DNA from: Streptomyces sp. JH14
GTDB lineage: Bacteria > Actinomycetota > Actinomycetes > Streptomycetales > Streptomycetaceae
NCBI RefSeq assembly: GCF_029428675.1
Contig: NZ_JAJNEL010000001.1
Span: 3,906,001 to 3,970,000, forward strand
Direction of reading: 5' to 3'
DNA length: 64,000 bases
Numbering within the stretch: the stretch's first letter is position 1; the number at the start of each line of letters is the position of its first letter. The translations under genes and the position numbers were made by a program. The notes below the pieces were generated by a model. It was not told the origin of the DNA and made no database searches. It saw nothing but the letters and a program-made list of their open reading frames with translations. This document shows positions 34,303 to 41,834 of this stretch, piece by piece.

Positions 34303-34816
34303 GGCGGGCCCGTCTTCCGGCCCTGGTCGGGAGGGTGTATGCCGCGACTGACCTGCGGTTTGGTTGTCATGATTGGTCGTTGTTGGCCGTTGCTTGTCGC
34401 CCTCGGAGGGCCCAGAGAGGGCCCGGTGGCCTCGCCCCGGACCCTCATCGCGAAGAGGAGCAGCCGCGCGCGGGGGCGGCCTCGACAGATCCCCACCCTG
34501 ACCCATGAGGTAACCACTGGCAGAACGCGACGGTTGCGTCATCGTCTGACTTGTAGCGGGGCCATCGACGTCCCGTCGGGTCCGTTGCTTCCACCTCCCA
34601 GACATCGCTGGCCGACTGACCGCCCGATGCGGTGCCCTCAGGAGCGCCTAGTAGTGAACTGACCTGGGTGCACGAGGCGGCCTAAGGCAGGAGCGTCGCC
34701 CATGGCGGAGCCGGGAGCGCGCCCGGCGGAGCCGAGCGCAGCCGGCTTGATGGCGCGGCCTGGCCACCCGCTATGACAGGACCGCCACCATCTATCTCGC
34801 CGCCATCTTCATCTGG
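34303..34816. other. Gene-free left part of the gpmA-associated island
   Basis: 514 bp. It holds GGTCGTTG/GGCCGTTG short repeats near 34373-34394, possible integrase arm sites, and a third copy of the GAGGGCCCAGAG motif near 34408 that also precedes both att-like sites. No codon-biased frame and no RNA gene were seen. Confidence 0.45.
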
Positions 34817-35389
34817 TCAGCCACGTGATCCGAGAGAAGACGAGCGATTCCTCCAGTTGACGAAGGTCACCTCGTCCTCCAGGACCACGCTGATTTTCTG
34901 CTGTCGAAACGCCTTGTCGCTCAGGAGCCTGCGAAGGAACTCGGCCATCCCGAGTGGGTGCAACTGCATCTCGGGGTTGGTGTGCCTCCCGCAGATCAGC
35001 ACCGGCCATCGATCCGGATCGTCGTCCGTGGTCACCCAGCAGTAGATGTCCGCCCCCGACGTGGTGGCCCACGCCACGATGGACTCGGGGTCCACGTCGA
35101 AGTCGGCCTCGTCGCGGCACATCTCCCAGGTGTAACGGGCGTTCTCCGTCTCCTCCCGCAAGCCTGGGCCATCCTGGTACGGCCACCCGTCGGCATGCGG
35201 CGCCGGCAGATCGATGCTGATCGTGTCGCTGATCGCCCCCGCCCCGTAGACCTCCATGAACCGGACGTAGTCCGTGGGGAACCGGGTCCCCCAGATCGCC
35301 TCGACCTCGCTCCAGTCGATCCGTTCGTCCACCCCGCTGGCCACCGGCATGAGTTCGGCAAGTGCCGCCACCGCGTCTCTCCCGCGCAT
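34817..35389 (-). CDS. SMI1/KNR4 (SUKH) family protein, likely orphan immunity protein
   Basis: 190-residue protein with SUKH-fold features: DERIDWSEVEAIWGTRFPTD and YVRFMEVYGAGAISDTISI (the helix-strand W..P.DY...YG.G signature), then strands ADIYCWVTTDDDPDRWPVLI. SUKH proteins usually neutralise toxins of polymorphic or contact-dependent systems. No toxin gene lies beside it, so here it looks like an orphan immunity gene carried by the island. AGGGTGG precedes the ATG at 35389. Confidence 0.75.
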   Translation of the reverse strand: MRGRDAVAALAELMPVASGVDERIDWSEVEAIWGTRFPTDYVRFMEVYGAGAISDTISIDLPAPHADGWPYQDGPGLREETENARYTWEMCRDEADFDVDPESIVAWATTSGADIYCWVTTDDDPDRWPVLICGRHTNPEMQLHPLGMAEFLRRLLSDKAFRQQKISVVLEDEVTFVNWRNRSSSLGSRG

Positions 35390-35622
35390 GTCCCACCCTT
35401 CATCCCGCCACCCGCACCGCGCGACGTGTCGTATCTGAGGTTCAACTTACGAGAACCACCCCCTGCGACGAATCTCTAGGGCGCTGCCTCCGGTGCCTCG
35501 ACAAGATCCGAAGGGAAACGGCCTGGCCCAGACACCAGCCGCAACCCTCCGCTCCTGACCCCGAGCACGTTCCGTCTCTCCCAGCGCTACGCTCCGGTTG
35601 ATCACCGAACCGGGGAGGGGAC

Positions 35623-36567
35623 ATGGCCGAAGGCCGGGAAGCGACGGACGCCGTCGCGGAGAGACCGGTGGAGCTGGCCTACCGGCCCACCGTTGACGAC
35701 CTCGCGGCAGCGATCCGCACCCGGGCGAAGAGCACCAGAGCGGGCCTTTTCCGGCGTCGGCTGCTGATCTACACGCTGGTGGTCACGGCCGTCGGAGTCC
35801 TGCTCTCGACGCTCGGCGACGGCCACCGTGACACACCGTGGCACCTGTACCTGGCGCTGGCGTTCGTTGCCTTCATGACCGCCGTGCCGCGGTTGCAGGC
35901 CCGCCAGCTCCACCGGCTCAGCGAGCGGCAGGGCGACTTCCGCGCCGTCGTCGACGAGACCGGGATCCGCCTCACCACCGCCCATAGCTCGGCCACTCTC
36001 GACTGGCACCTGTACCCGCGCTATGTCGAGACCCCGGAGCTGTTCGTGCTGCTCAGCGCCGACAAGTCCGCCGTCGGCGTCGTCCTCCTGCCCAAGCGCG
36101 GCCTGAGCAACCCGGAGGATGCGGGGCGGCTGCGGGCGATCCTCGATCGGCACCTCGTACGCGCGGTTGCCGCTGCGGCGCCGGACGCCGATAGGACGCC
36201 GAGCCGGGGCCGGGCCGTCCGGCGCGGAGCGGGCGTCGTCGGACTGCTGCTCCTCGGGCTGGTCCTGTTCTTCTTCGCCTACGCCGCCGTCCAGAAGTCC
36301 GCGGACCCAGATGCCTTCCCCGGGCTCCAGCACAACAACGCGCCGGTCTCTGCCGTCGCCCTGATCCTGGGGGTGCCTGCCGTCGTCGGCGCATGGTGGG
36401 CCGTACGGCGGATGAAGGTGATGCGGATCGTGACTGCCGTGCTCGCCGCAGCCGTGCTGCTGGTCGGCGGCGCCGCCCTCTACCGCATCGGGCCGATGCT
36501 GCACTGCTGGGGCTCAGACCGGATCACCCAGGGCCCCGACGGCGACTACGCCTGCTACGACTTCTGA
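35623..36567 (+). CDS. Membrane protein with YcxB-like domain
   Basis: 314-residue membrane protein. After a cytoplasmic N-terminus (VELAYRPTVDDLAAAIRTRA) come two helices (LLIYTLVVTAVGVLLS, LYLALAFVAFMTAVP) and a YcxB-like domain (DFRAVVDETGIRLTTAHSSA, WHLYPRYVETPELFVLL, LLPKRGLSNPEDAGRL). Three further helices follow near the C-terminus (VVGLLLLGLVLFFFAYA, ALILGVPAVVGAWWAV, ILVGGAALYRI-type). YcxB-like domains have unknown function and are often found in membrane proteins of accessory regions. A GGGGAGGGGAC ribosome site precedes the ATG. A strong hairpin follows the gene. Confidence 0.75.
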   Translation: MAEGREATDAVAERPVELAYRPTVDDLAAAIRTRAKSTRAGLFRRRLLIYTLVVTAVGVLLSTLGDGHRDTPWHLYLALAFVAFMTAVPRLQARQLHRLSERQGDFRAVVDETGIRLTTAHSSATLDWHLYPRYVETPELFVLLSADKSAVGVVLLPKRGLSNPEDAGRLRAILDRHLVRAVAAAAPDADRTPSRGRAVRRGAGVVGLLLLGLVLFFFAYAAVQKSADPDAFPGLQHNNAPVSAVALILGVPAVVGAWWAVRRMKVMRIVTAVLAAAVLLVGGAALYRIGPMLHCWGSDRITQGPDGDYACYDF

Positions 36568-36590
36568 GCGGGCGGGCCCGGGGCTCACTC

Positions 36591-36632
36591 CTCTTCGGCA
36601 CCTGCGGCGCAGTCGCCGCAGGTGCCGAAGAG
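36591..36632 (+). terminator. Terminator after the YcxB-like gene
   Basis: Perfect 19-bp stem (36591-36609 with 36614-36632) and a 4-nt CAGT loop, 23 bp after the stop codon. Confidence 0.7.
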
Positions 36633-36692
36633 CTTGATGAAGTAGGGAGAGTTCTACCGCGCGGTGAGCCGGGACAGTTCCCGGCTTCTTAG

Positions 36693-36911
36693 GACGAAGC
36701 AGCCCGCGAGCACGGCATGCACGCCCTGCGTCACTTCTACGCGTCCGTCCTACTGGATGCCGGGGAGAGCATCAAGGCCCTCGCTGAGTACCTCGAGCAC
36801 TCCGATCCGGGACTGACGTTCAAGGTGTACGCGCACCTCATGCCGAGCCGCCGGGACCGGGCCCGGAAGGCTCTCGGGCGAGCGCTCCGGCCGCAGGACC
36901 CGAGGGCCTGA
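36693..36911 (+). pseudogene. Remnant of a tyrosine recombinase C-terminus (copy 2)
   Basis: Reads DEAAREHGMHALRHFYASVL followed by LDAGESIKALAEYLEHSDPG and KVYAHLMP, ending at a stop. It holds three catalytic elements of an integrase: Arg in HALRH, His in LEHSD and Tyr in KVYAHLMP. An in-frame TAG at 36690 marks where similarity begins, so about four-fifths of the gene is lost; a small 8-bp hairpin (36667-36686) lies at that junction. An ATG at 36717 could express a 64-residue peptide, but not a recombinase. It lies directly before the gpmA terminator and 3' end. Confidence 0.8.
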
Positions 36912-36939
36912 GGGCCCAAAGAGGGCCCAGACCGTGAAA

Positions 36940-36978
36940 ATGCCCCTGAGTCGCGCCGTCTGCGCAGCTCAGGGGCAT
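36940..36978 (-). terminator. Terminator of gpmA
   Basis: ATGCCCCTGAG (36940-36950) pairs perfectly with 36968-36978, with extra GCGC pairing inside the loop. TTTTCACG follows on the minus strand, giving a rare T-rich Streptomyces terminator. It begins 12 nt after the gpmA stop. Confidence 0.75.
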
Positions 36979-37009
36979 GATCACAAAAGCTACTTCTTGC
37001 CCTGGTTCT
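36974..37009. repeat. Att-like repeat at the gpmA 3' end (proximal copy)
   Basis: 36 bp containing the last codons and stop of gpmA plus part of its terminator stem, repeated with two mismatches at 34267-34302. It is the inferred attachment site of the element(s) that left the integrase remnants. Confidence 0.75.
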
Positions 37010-37748
37010 TCACGGCCTCGATGGCGGCCGCCGCCGCGTCCGGGTCGAGGTACGTGCCGCCCGGGTTCAACGGGTGGAAGTCGGCGTCCAGTTCGTAGAC
37101 GAGCGGGATGCCGGTCGGGATGTTCAGGCCCGTGATGTCGGCGTCGGAGATGCCGTCGAGGTGCTTGACCAGGCCGCGCAGGCTGTTGCCGTGGGCGGCG
37201 ACCAGGACCGTGCGGCCGGTCAGCAGGTCCGGGACGATGCCGTCGTACCAGTACGGCAGCATGCGCTCGACAACGTCCTTGAGGCACTCGGTGCGCGGGC
37301 GCAGCTCGCTCGGGATCGTCGCGTAGCGCGGGTCGTCGCTCTGCGAGAACTCGCTGCCGTCCTCGAGGGCCGGCGGCGGGGTGTCGTACGAGCGGCGCCA
37401 GAGCATGAACTGCTCCTGGCCGAACTCGGCGAGCGTCTGTGCCTTGTCCTTGCCCTGGAGGGCGCCGTAGTGGCGCTCGTTCAGACGCCAGGAGCGGTGG
37501 ACCGGGATCCAGTGCCGGTCCGCGGCCTCCAGCGCGAGCTGGGCGGTGCGGATGGCGCGCTTCTGGAGGGAGGTGTGCAAAACGTCGGGGAGCAGACCGG
37601 CGTCCTTGAGCAGCTCACCGCCGCGGACTGCCTCCTTCTCGCCCTTCTCGGTGAGGTTGACGTCCACCCAACCGGTGAACAGATTCTTCGCGTTCCATTC
37701 GCTCTCGCCGTGGCGGAGGAGGATCAGCTTGTACGGTGCGTCGGCCAT
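36990..37748 (-). CDS. gpmA: 2,3-bisphosphoglycerate-dependent phosphoglycerate mutase
   Basis: 252-residue glycolytic enzyme interconverting 3- and 2-phosphoglycerate. The phosphohistidine motif LLRHGESEWN (His13) opens the protein; LNERHYGALQGKDKA holds the catalytic Glu and substrate residues, and VAAHGNSLRGLVKHL the second His. Length matches bacterial dPGM. The ATG at 37748 begins MADAPYKL, matching family starts, although the open frame extends upstream. Its last codons (KNQGKK-stop) lie in the att-like repeat, so the 3' end may have been supplied by an integrated element while the reading frame stayed intact. Confidence 0.95.
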   Translation of the reverse strand: MADAPYKLILLRHGESEWNAKNLFTGWVDVNLTEKGEKEAVRGGELLKDAGLLPDVLHTSLQKRAIRTAQLALEAADRHWIPVHRSWRLNERHYGALQGKDKAQTLAEFGQEQFMLWRRSYDTPPPALEDGSEFSQSDDPRYATIPSELRPRTECLKDVVERMLPYWYDGIVPDLLTGRTVLVAAHGNSLRGLVKHLDGISDADITGLNIPTGIPLVYELDADFHPLNPGGTYLDPDAAAAAIEAVKNQGKK

Positions 37749-37944
37749 GGGTCCGAGCGTAATCGAACCCTTGCGGCCGCCGCGCGCCCGGTCACAGGGC
37801 GGACAGCGCGCGGGGAAGTGCCCGGACGATTGACGCCCGGCGTCAATCGAGTGGCGGTTCCGAGCCACCCCTCCGTAATGTTCGGATAGCTGCCGGGCCA
37901 CTTACCGGCCTCATCCGTTCCGCATGTCCCGGGGGGAAACCCGT

Positions 37945-39225
37945 ATGTCTGTCGCCGGTCTCAGACGCGTCGCACATGAGACCGTCTCCGGTCTCCCCAG
38001 AGAGTTCTGGTGGCTGTGGACCAGCACCCTGGTCAACAGGCTCGGGGCGTTCGTCGCCACGTTCATGGCGCTCTACCTGACCCTCGACCGGGGCTACTCC
38101 GCCTCGTACGCCGGCCTGGTCGCCGCGCTGCACGGGCTCGGCGGGGTGATCTCCTCGCTCGGCGCGGGGGTGATGACCGACCGGCTGGGCCGTCGGCCCA
38201 CGATGCTGATCGCGCAGACCTCGACCGCTGTGTCGGTGGCCGTGCTGGGCTTCATGGTCCATCCGGCCGCGATCGCCGCCGTCGCCTTCGTCGTCGGTAT
38301 GGCCAGCAACGCGTCGCGGCCCGCCGTGCAGGCGATGATGGCCGACATCGTCCGCCCCGAGGACCGGGTGCGGGCGTTCTCCCTGAACTACTGGGCGGTC
38401 AACCTGGGTTTCGCGGTCTCCTCCGCCGGCGCCGGGTTCATCGCCGAGTACAGCTATCTCGCCGGGTTCATGGTCGAGGCGGCGATGACGCTGTTCTGCG
38501 CGGTCGTCGTCTTCCTGAAGGTTCCGGAGTCCCGGCCGCAGACGGCGCACGCAATGGTCCCGGGAACGGCGCCGGCCGAGCCCGCTGTCCGGCTCTCCAC
38601 CGTGCTGCGCGACGGGCGGTTCATGAGCGTCGTCGGGCTGTCGTTCGTGGTCGCGCTGATCTTCCAGCAGGGCTACGTGGGACTGCCGGTCGCCATGGGT
38701 ACGGACGGGCTCTCCAGCTCCGACTTCGGCACCGCGATCGCCGTCAACGGCGTGATGATCGTGGTTCTCCAGATTCCGGTCTCCCGCTTCATCCAGCAGC
38801 ACGACCCGCGCAGTCTGCTGGTCGTGTCGTCGCTGATGGCGGGGTACGGATTCGGACTGACCGCGTTCGCCGGGTCGGTCGCCGTGTACGCGCTGACGAT
38901 CGGCGTCTGGACGATCGGCGAGATCATCAACGCACCTGTCCAGAGCAACCTGGTCGTCCGCCTCTCCCCGGCCCACGGCCGGGGTCGCTACCAGGGCATG
39001 TACACGATGTCGTGGTCGGCGGCCGCGCTGATTGCTCCGCTGATGTCCGGTCTGGTGATCGACCACTACGGGGCGAAGTGGCTGTGGGGGATGTGCGGGG
39101 TGCTGGGGACGGTGGCAGCACTCGGGTACTGGGGGCTCATGCGCGGGCTTCCGACGGAGGAGAAGGCCGCGGCCCCGGTGGCGGCGGCGGGCGCACGGAG
39201 GGAAACGGCGGACCAGGCGGCCTGA
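37945..39225 (+). CDS. Major facilitator superfamily transporter
   Basis: 426-residue transporter with 12 predicted helices. MFS motif A appears as GAGVMTDRLGRRPTML between helices 2 and 3, and the related sequence between helices 8 and 9 is FIQQHDPRSLL. The group containing FWWLWTSTLVNRLGAFVATF at the N-terminus is a common actinobacterial MFS exporter family. The ATG at 37945 follows GGGGGGAAA by about 8 nt and is preferred to an ATG seven codons upstream. It is divergent from gpmA. The substrate is unknown. Confidence 0.85.
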   Translation: MSVAGLRRVAHETVSGLPREFWWLWTSTLVNRLGAFVATFMALYLTLDRGYSASYAGLVAALHGLGGVISSLGAGVMTDRLGRRPTMLIAQTSTAVSVAVLGFMVHPAAIAAVAFVVGMASNASRPAVQAMMADIVRPEDRVRAFSLNYWAVNLGFAVSSAGAGFIAEYSYLAGFMVEAAMTLFCAVVVFLKVPESRPQTAHAMVPGTAPAEPAVRLSTVLRDGRFMSVVGLSFVVALIFQQGYVGLPVAMGTDGLSSSDFGTAIAVNGVMIVVLQIPVSRFIQQHDPRSLLVVSSLMAGYGFGLTAFAGSVAVYALTIGVWTIGEIINAPVQSNLVVRLSPAHGRGRYQGMYTMSWSAAALIAPLMSGLVIDHYGAKWLWGMCGVLGTVAALGYWGLMRGLPTEEKAAAPVAAAGARRETADQAA

Positions 39226-39341
39226 TCACCCGGGACGGGCCACGCGGCCGGACCTCTTCGGTACGTACGGACAGAACGGCGCCCGGCGCGGAAGACCTCC
39301 GCGCCGGGCGCCGTTCCCGCTCACGCGTCCGGTCGCCCGGA

Positions 39342-39482
39342 TCAGCCGCCGCACTGGCACGGGGCACCGGACTGGCACCCGCACCCGCAGCCGGAGCCGC
39401 AGCCACAGGCGCCGAGCACCGTCAGATGGACCACTTCGGCGGGCGTCTCCTGCTCGGGTTCGGTCGTGGGGGAGTCGGCCAT
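39342..39482 (-). CDS. mtpA: Metallothionein-like Cys-rich small protein
   Basis: 46-residue protein too short for most gene finders. The N-terminal half is acidic and Thr-rich (MADSPTTEPEQETPAEVVHL). The C-terminal half holds seven cysteines in C-x-C arrangements (ACGCGSGCGCGCQSGAPCQC), the pattern of metal-thiolate proteins. A strong GAGGAGGA ribosome site lies 7 nt before the ATG. It lies just downstream of phoU on the same strand. From memory, S. lividans has a metallothionein-like gene mtpA next to phoU studied with the phoR-phoP operon, which fits exactly. Likely ligands are zinc, copper or cadmium; none is proven here. Confidence 0.85.
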   Translation of the reverse strand: MADSPTTEPEQETPAEVVHLTVLGACGCGSGCGCGCQSGAPCQCGG

Positions 39483-39685
39483 GGTGTTCCTCCTCTAGGA
39501 CATACGTCCAGGCGTACGACAGGGCCGCACGACAGACAGCGACGCACGACCGGGGCGCGGACCACCAGGCATGCCGTATACCGCCTGCCGCCCCATCCCA
39601 TTGCATGCCCAGTTCCGCCGTCCCGGGAACGGCGCACCGACGGCGCACATGCGCAGACGGCGCAGAATGCGCCGTCCCGCGGTGG

Positions 39686-40363
39686 CTACGCGCCCTCCAC
39701 CGACGTCGAGGCCTGGATCTCGTCCGCGTGCTCGCCCGTCACCAGATAGACGACCCTCTTGGCCACCGACACCGCGTGGTCCGCGAACCGCTCGTAGTAG
39801 CGGCCGAGCAGCGTCACATCGACGGCCGTCTCGATGCCGTGCTTCCAGCGGTCGTCCATCAGGTGCTGGAACAGCGTGCGGTGCAGCAGGTCCATCTCGT
39901 CGTCGTCCTGCTCCAGCTGGAGCGCCAGATCGACGTCCTTCGTGATGATCACCTCGGCCGCCTTGGCCATCAGCCGCTGCGCGAGCTGCCCCATCTCCAG
40001 AATGGTGGCGTGCAGGTCGTGCGGCACCGCCGAGTCCGGGAAGCGCAGCCGGGTCAGCTTGGCGACGTGCTGGGCGAGATCGCCCGCGCGCTCCAGGTCG
40101 GCGCTCATCCGCAGCGACGTGACCACGATCCGCAGGTCGGTCGCGACCGGCTGCTGGCGCGCGAGCAGGGCGATCGCCCGCGCCTCCAAGTCGTGCTGGA
40201 GGTCGTCGACCTTCTGGTCCGCGGCGATCACGCTCTCGGCGAGCTTGAGATCGGCATCGAGCATGGACGCCGTCGCCCGCCCGATCGCCGACCCGACGAG
40301 CCGGGCCATTTCGACGAGGCCCTCGCCGATCGAGTCGAGTTCCTCGTGGTAAGCGTCGCGCAT
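39686..40363 (-). CDS. phoU: Phosphate transport/PhoR signalling regulator PhoU
   Basis: 225-residue all-helical protein of two PhoU repeats: MRDAYHEELDSIGEGLVEMA to SADLERAGDLAQHVAKL (first repeat, with the E-R-A-x-D metal motif) and TILEMGQLAQRLMAKAAEVI to YYERFADHAVSVAKRVVYLV (second repeat, ERFADHA motif). PhoU links the Pst phosphate transporter to PhoR and keeps the Pho response off when phosphate is plentiful. The ATG at 40363 follows GAGAGGGACT. It is divergent from phoR, and the PHO box at 40454-40486 lies about 90-120 bp upstream. Confidence 0.95.
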   Translation of the reverse strand: MRDAYHEELDSIGEGLVEMARLVGSAIGRATASMLDADLKLAESVIAADQKVDDLQHDLEARAIALLARQQPVATDLRIVVTSLRMSADLERAGDLAQHVAKLTRLRFPDSAVPHDLHATILEMGQLAQRLMAKAAEVIITKDVDLALQLEQDDDEMDLLHRTLFQHLMDDRWKHGIETAVDVTLLGRYYERFADHAVSVAKRVVYLVTGEHADEIQASTSVEGA

Positions 40364-40453
40364 GGAAGTCCCTCTCCAGTCCTCACTAAGGCCGGGGCCA
40401 GGCCTGAACCCCACGCTCTCACCCTGCGGGGCGTACGCGTCCGGATTCGGCCG

Positions 40454-40486
40454 ACCAAGTGAACCAACCCTTGCCCCTCGGTGAAC
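40454..40486 (-). promoter_or_regulatory. PHO box (PhoP-binding direct repeats) between phoU and phoR
   Basis: On the minus strand GTTCACCGAGG (40486-40476) and GTTCACTTGGT (40464-40454) are spaced exactly 22 bp, with a degenerate 11-bp unit between. This is the three-unit direct-repeat pattern bound by Streptomyces PhoP (consensus units beginning GTTCAC). It is oriented toward phoU and could serve both divergent promoters. Confidence 0.85.
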
Positions 40487-40546
40487 TCTGGGCGACGAGT
40501 GTTCGAGTACGCACCCGGATGGCTGGGAGACCACCCTCGTACCCGC

Positions 40547-40560
40547 TTAACCTTGAGCTA
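40547..40560 (+). promoter_or_regulatory. Promoter -10 of phoR-phoP giving a likely leaderless transcript
   Basis: TAACCT (40548-40553) lies 6 nt upstream of the phoR ATG, and there is no ribosome site, so transcription should begin at or next to the start codon. No -35 consensus is visible, consistent with activation by PhoP. I recall that the Streptomyces phoRP transcript is leaderless. Confidence 0.6.
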
Positions 40561-41834
40561 TGGACGTGAACGCGGCGGTCGCCGCAGCTGCAGCGATCGC
40601 CGGGTTGTGCACCGGCGTGATCGCCATGCTGGCGTTCCGCTGGAGCGAGCGCGACCTGAAAAAACCGACGCGCACCTCCCTGCGGCCTGACAGCAACGGG
40701 GCGCTGCCCCCCGGAGTCGACACGGTCCTGTCCGTGCTCTCCTCCTCCGCGGTCGTGCTCGACGAGAGCGACAGCGTGGTCAAGGCCAGCTCCGCCGCGT
40801 ATGCGCTCGGACTGGTCAGGGGCGGCCGGCTCGCCGTCGAACCGATGCTGCACATGGCCAGGGACACCCGCAGGGACGGTGAGATACGACAGGTCGAACT
40901 GGACCTCCCCCGCCGCGGCACCGGCCGCGGCGAGGCCCTCGCGGTCTCCGCCCGGGTCGCCCCGCTGGGTTCCAGGCTGGTGCTCCTGCTGGTCGAGGAC
41001 CTCACCGAGGCCCGCCGTATCGAAGCGGTGCGGCGCGACTTCGTCGCCAACGTCAGCCATGAGCTCAAGACCCCTGTCGGCGCGCTCTCTCTGCTCTCCG
41101 AGGCGGTCATGGACGCCTCCGACGATCCCGAGGCGGTGGAGCGGTTCGCGGGCCGGATGCAGATCGAGGCGACCCGGCTGACCAACCTCGTACAGGAGCT
41201 GATCGACCTCTCCCGGGTGCAGAACGACGACCCGCTGGAGGACGCCGAGCCGGTACGGGTGGACGAACTGGTCGCCGAGGCCATCGACCGCTGCCGCCAG
41301 CAGGCCGGCACCAAACAGATCACCATGGCCGCCGGCGGCACCGCGGAGCTCCACATCTGGGGCAACCGCGGCCAGCTCGCCGCGGCACTCGGCAATCTCG
41401 TCGAGAACGCCGTCAACTACAGCCCCGCCCGCACCCGCGTCGGCATCGCCGCGAGGCGACTGGTCGCACCGGGCGGGGACCAGATCGAGATCGCCGTGAC
41501 CGACCAGGGCATCGGCATCTCGGAGAAGGACCGGGAGCGGGTCTTCGAACGCTTCTACCGCGTCGACCCGGCCCGTTCACGTGCCACCGGTGGCACCGGT
41601 CTCGGCCTCGCCATCGTCAAACACGTGGCCGCCTCGCACGGCGGGGAGGTCACCGTGTGGAGCTCGGAGGGACAGGGCTCCACCTTCACCCTGCGGCTGC
41701 CCGAAGCGGGTTCCGTACGGGACCGAGACCGCTCATCGGGCGGACCGCTCATCGTCAACGCCGACGACGGGACCTACGGCGCCGCCGACCCCGACACTCT
41801 TGAACCATTCCCTGCCCCGGAGGTCCTTCCGTGA
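40560..41834 (+). CDS. phoR: Phosphate-responsive sensor histidine kinase PhoR
   Basis: 424-residue membrane kinase. It has one N-terminal membrane segment (about residues 4-26), a PAS-like region (SAVVLDESDSVVKASSAAYA), a dimerisation domain with phosphoacceptor His167 in NVSHELKTPVGALS, and a catalytic domain with N box LGNLVENAVNYS, G1 VTDQGIGISEKD, F box ERFYRVD and G2 GGTGLGLAIVKHVA. Lack of an extracellular sensor loop fits sensing through PhoU and Pst. Its TGA overlaps the GTG of phoP. The tail after residue 385 is variable. Confidence 0.93.
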   Translation: MDVNAAVAAAAAIAGLCTGVIAMLAFRWSERDLKKPTRTSLRPDSNGALPPGVDTVLSVLSSSAVVLDESDSVVKASSAAYALGLVRGGRLAVEPMLHMARDTRRDGEIRQVELDLPRRGTGRGEALAVSARVAPLGSRLVLLLVEDLTEARRIEAVRRDFVANVSHELKTPVGALSLLSEAVMDASDDPEAVERFAGRMQIEATRLTNLVQELIDLSRVQNDDPLEDAEPVRVDELVAEAIDRCRQQAGTKQITMAAGGTAELHIWGNRGQLAAALGNLVENAVNYSPARTRVGIAARRLVAPGGDQIEIAVTDQGIGISEKDRERVFERFYRVDPARSRATGGTGLGLAIVKHVAASHGGEVTVWSSEGQGSTFTLRLPEAGSVRDRDRSSGGPLIVNADDGTYGAADPDTLEPFPAPEVLP

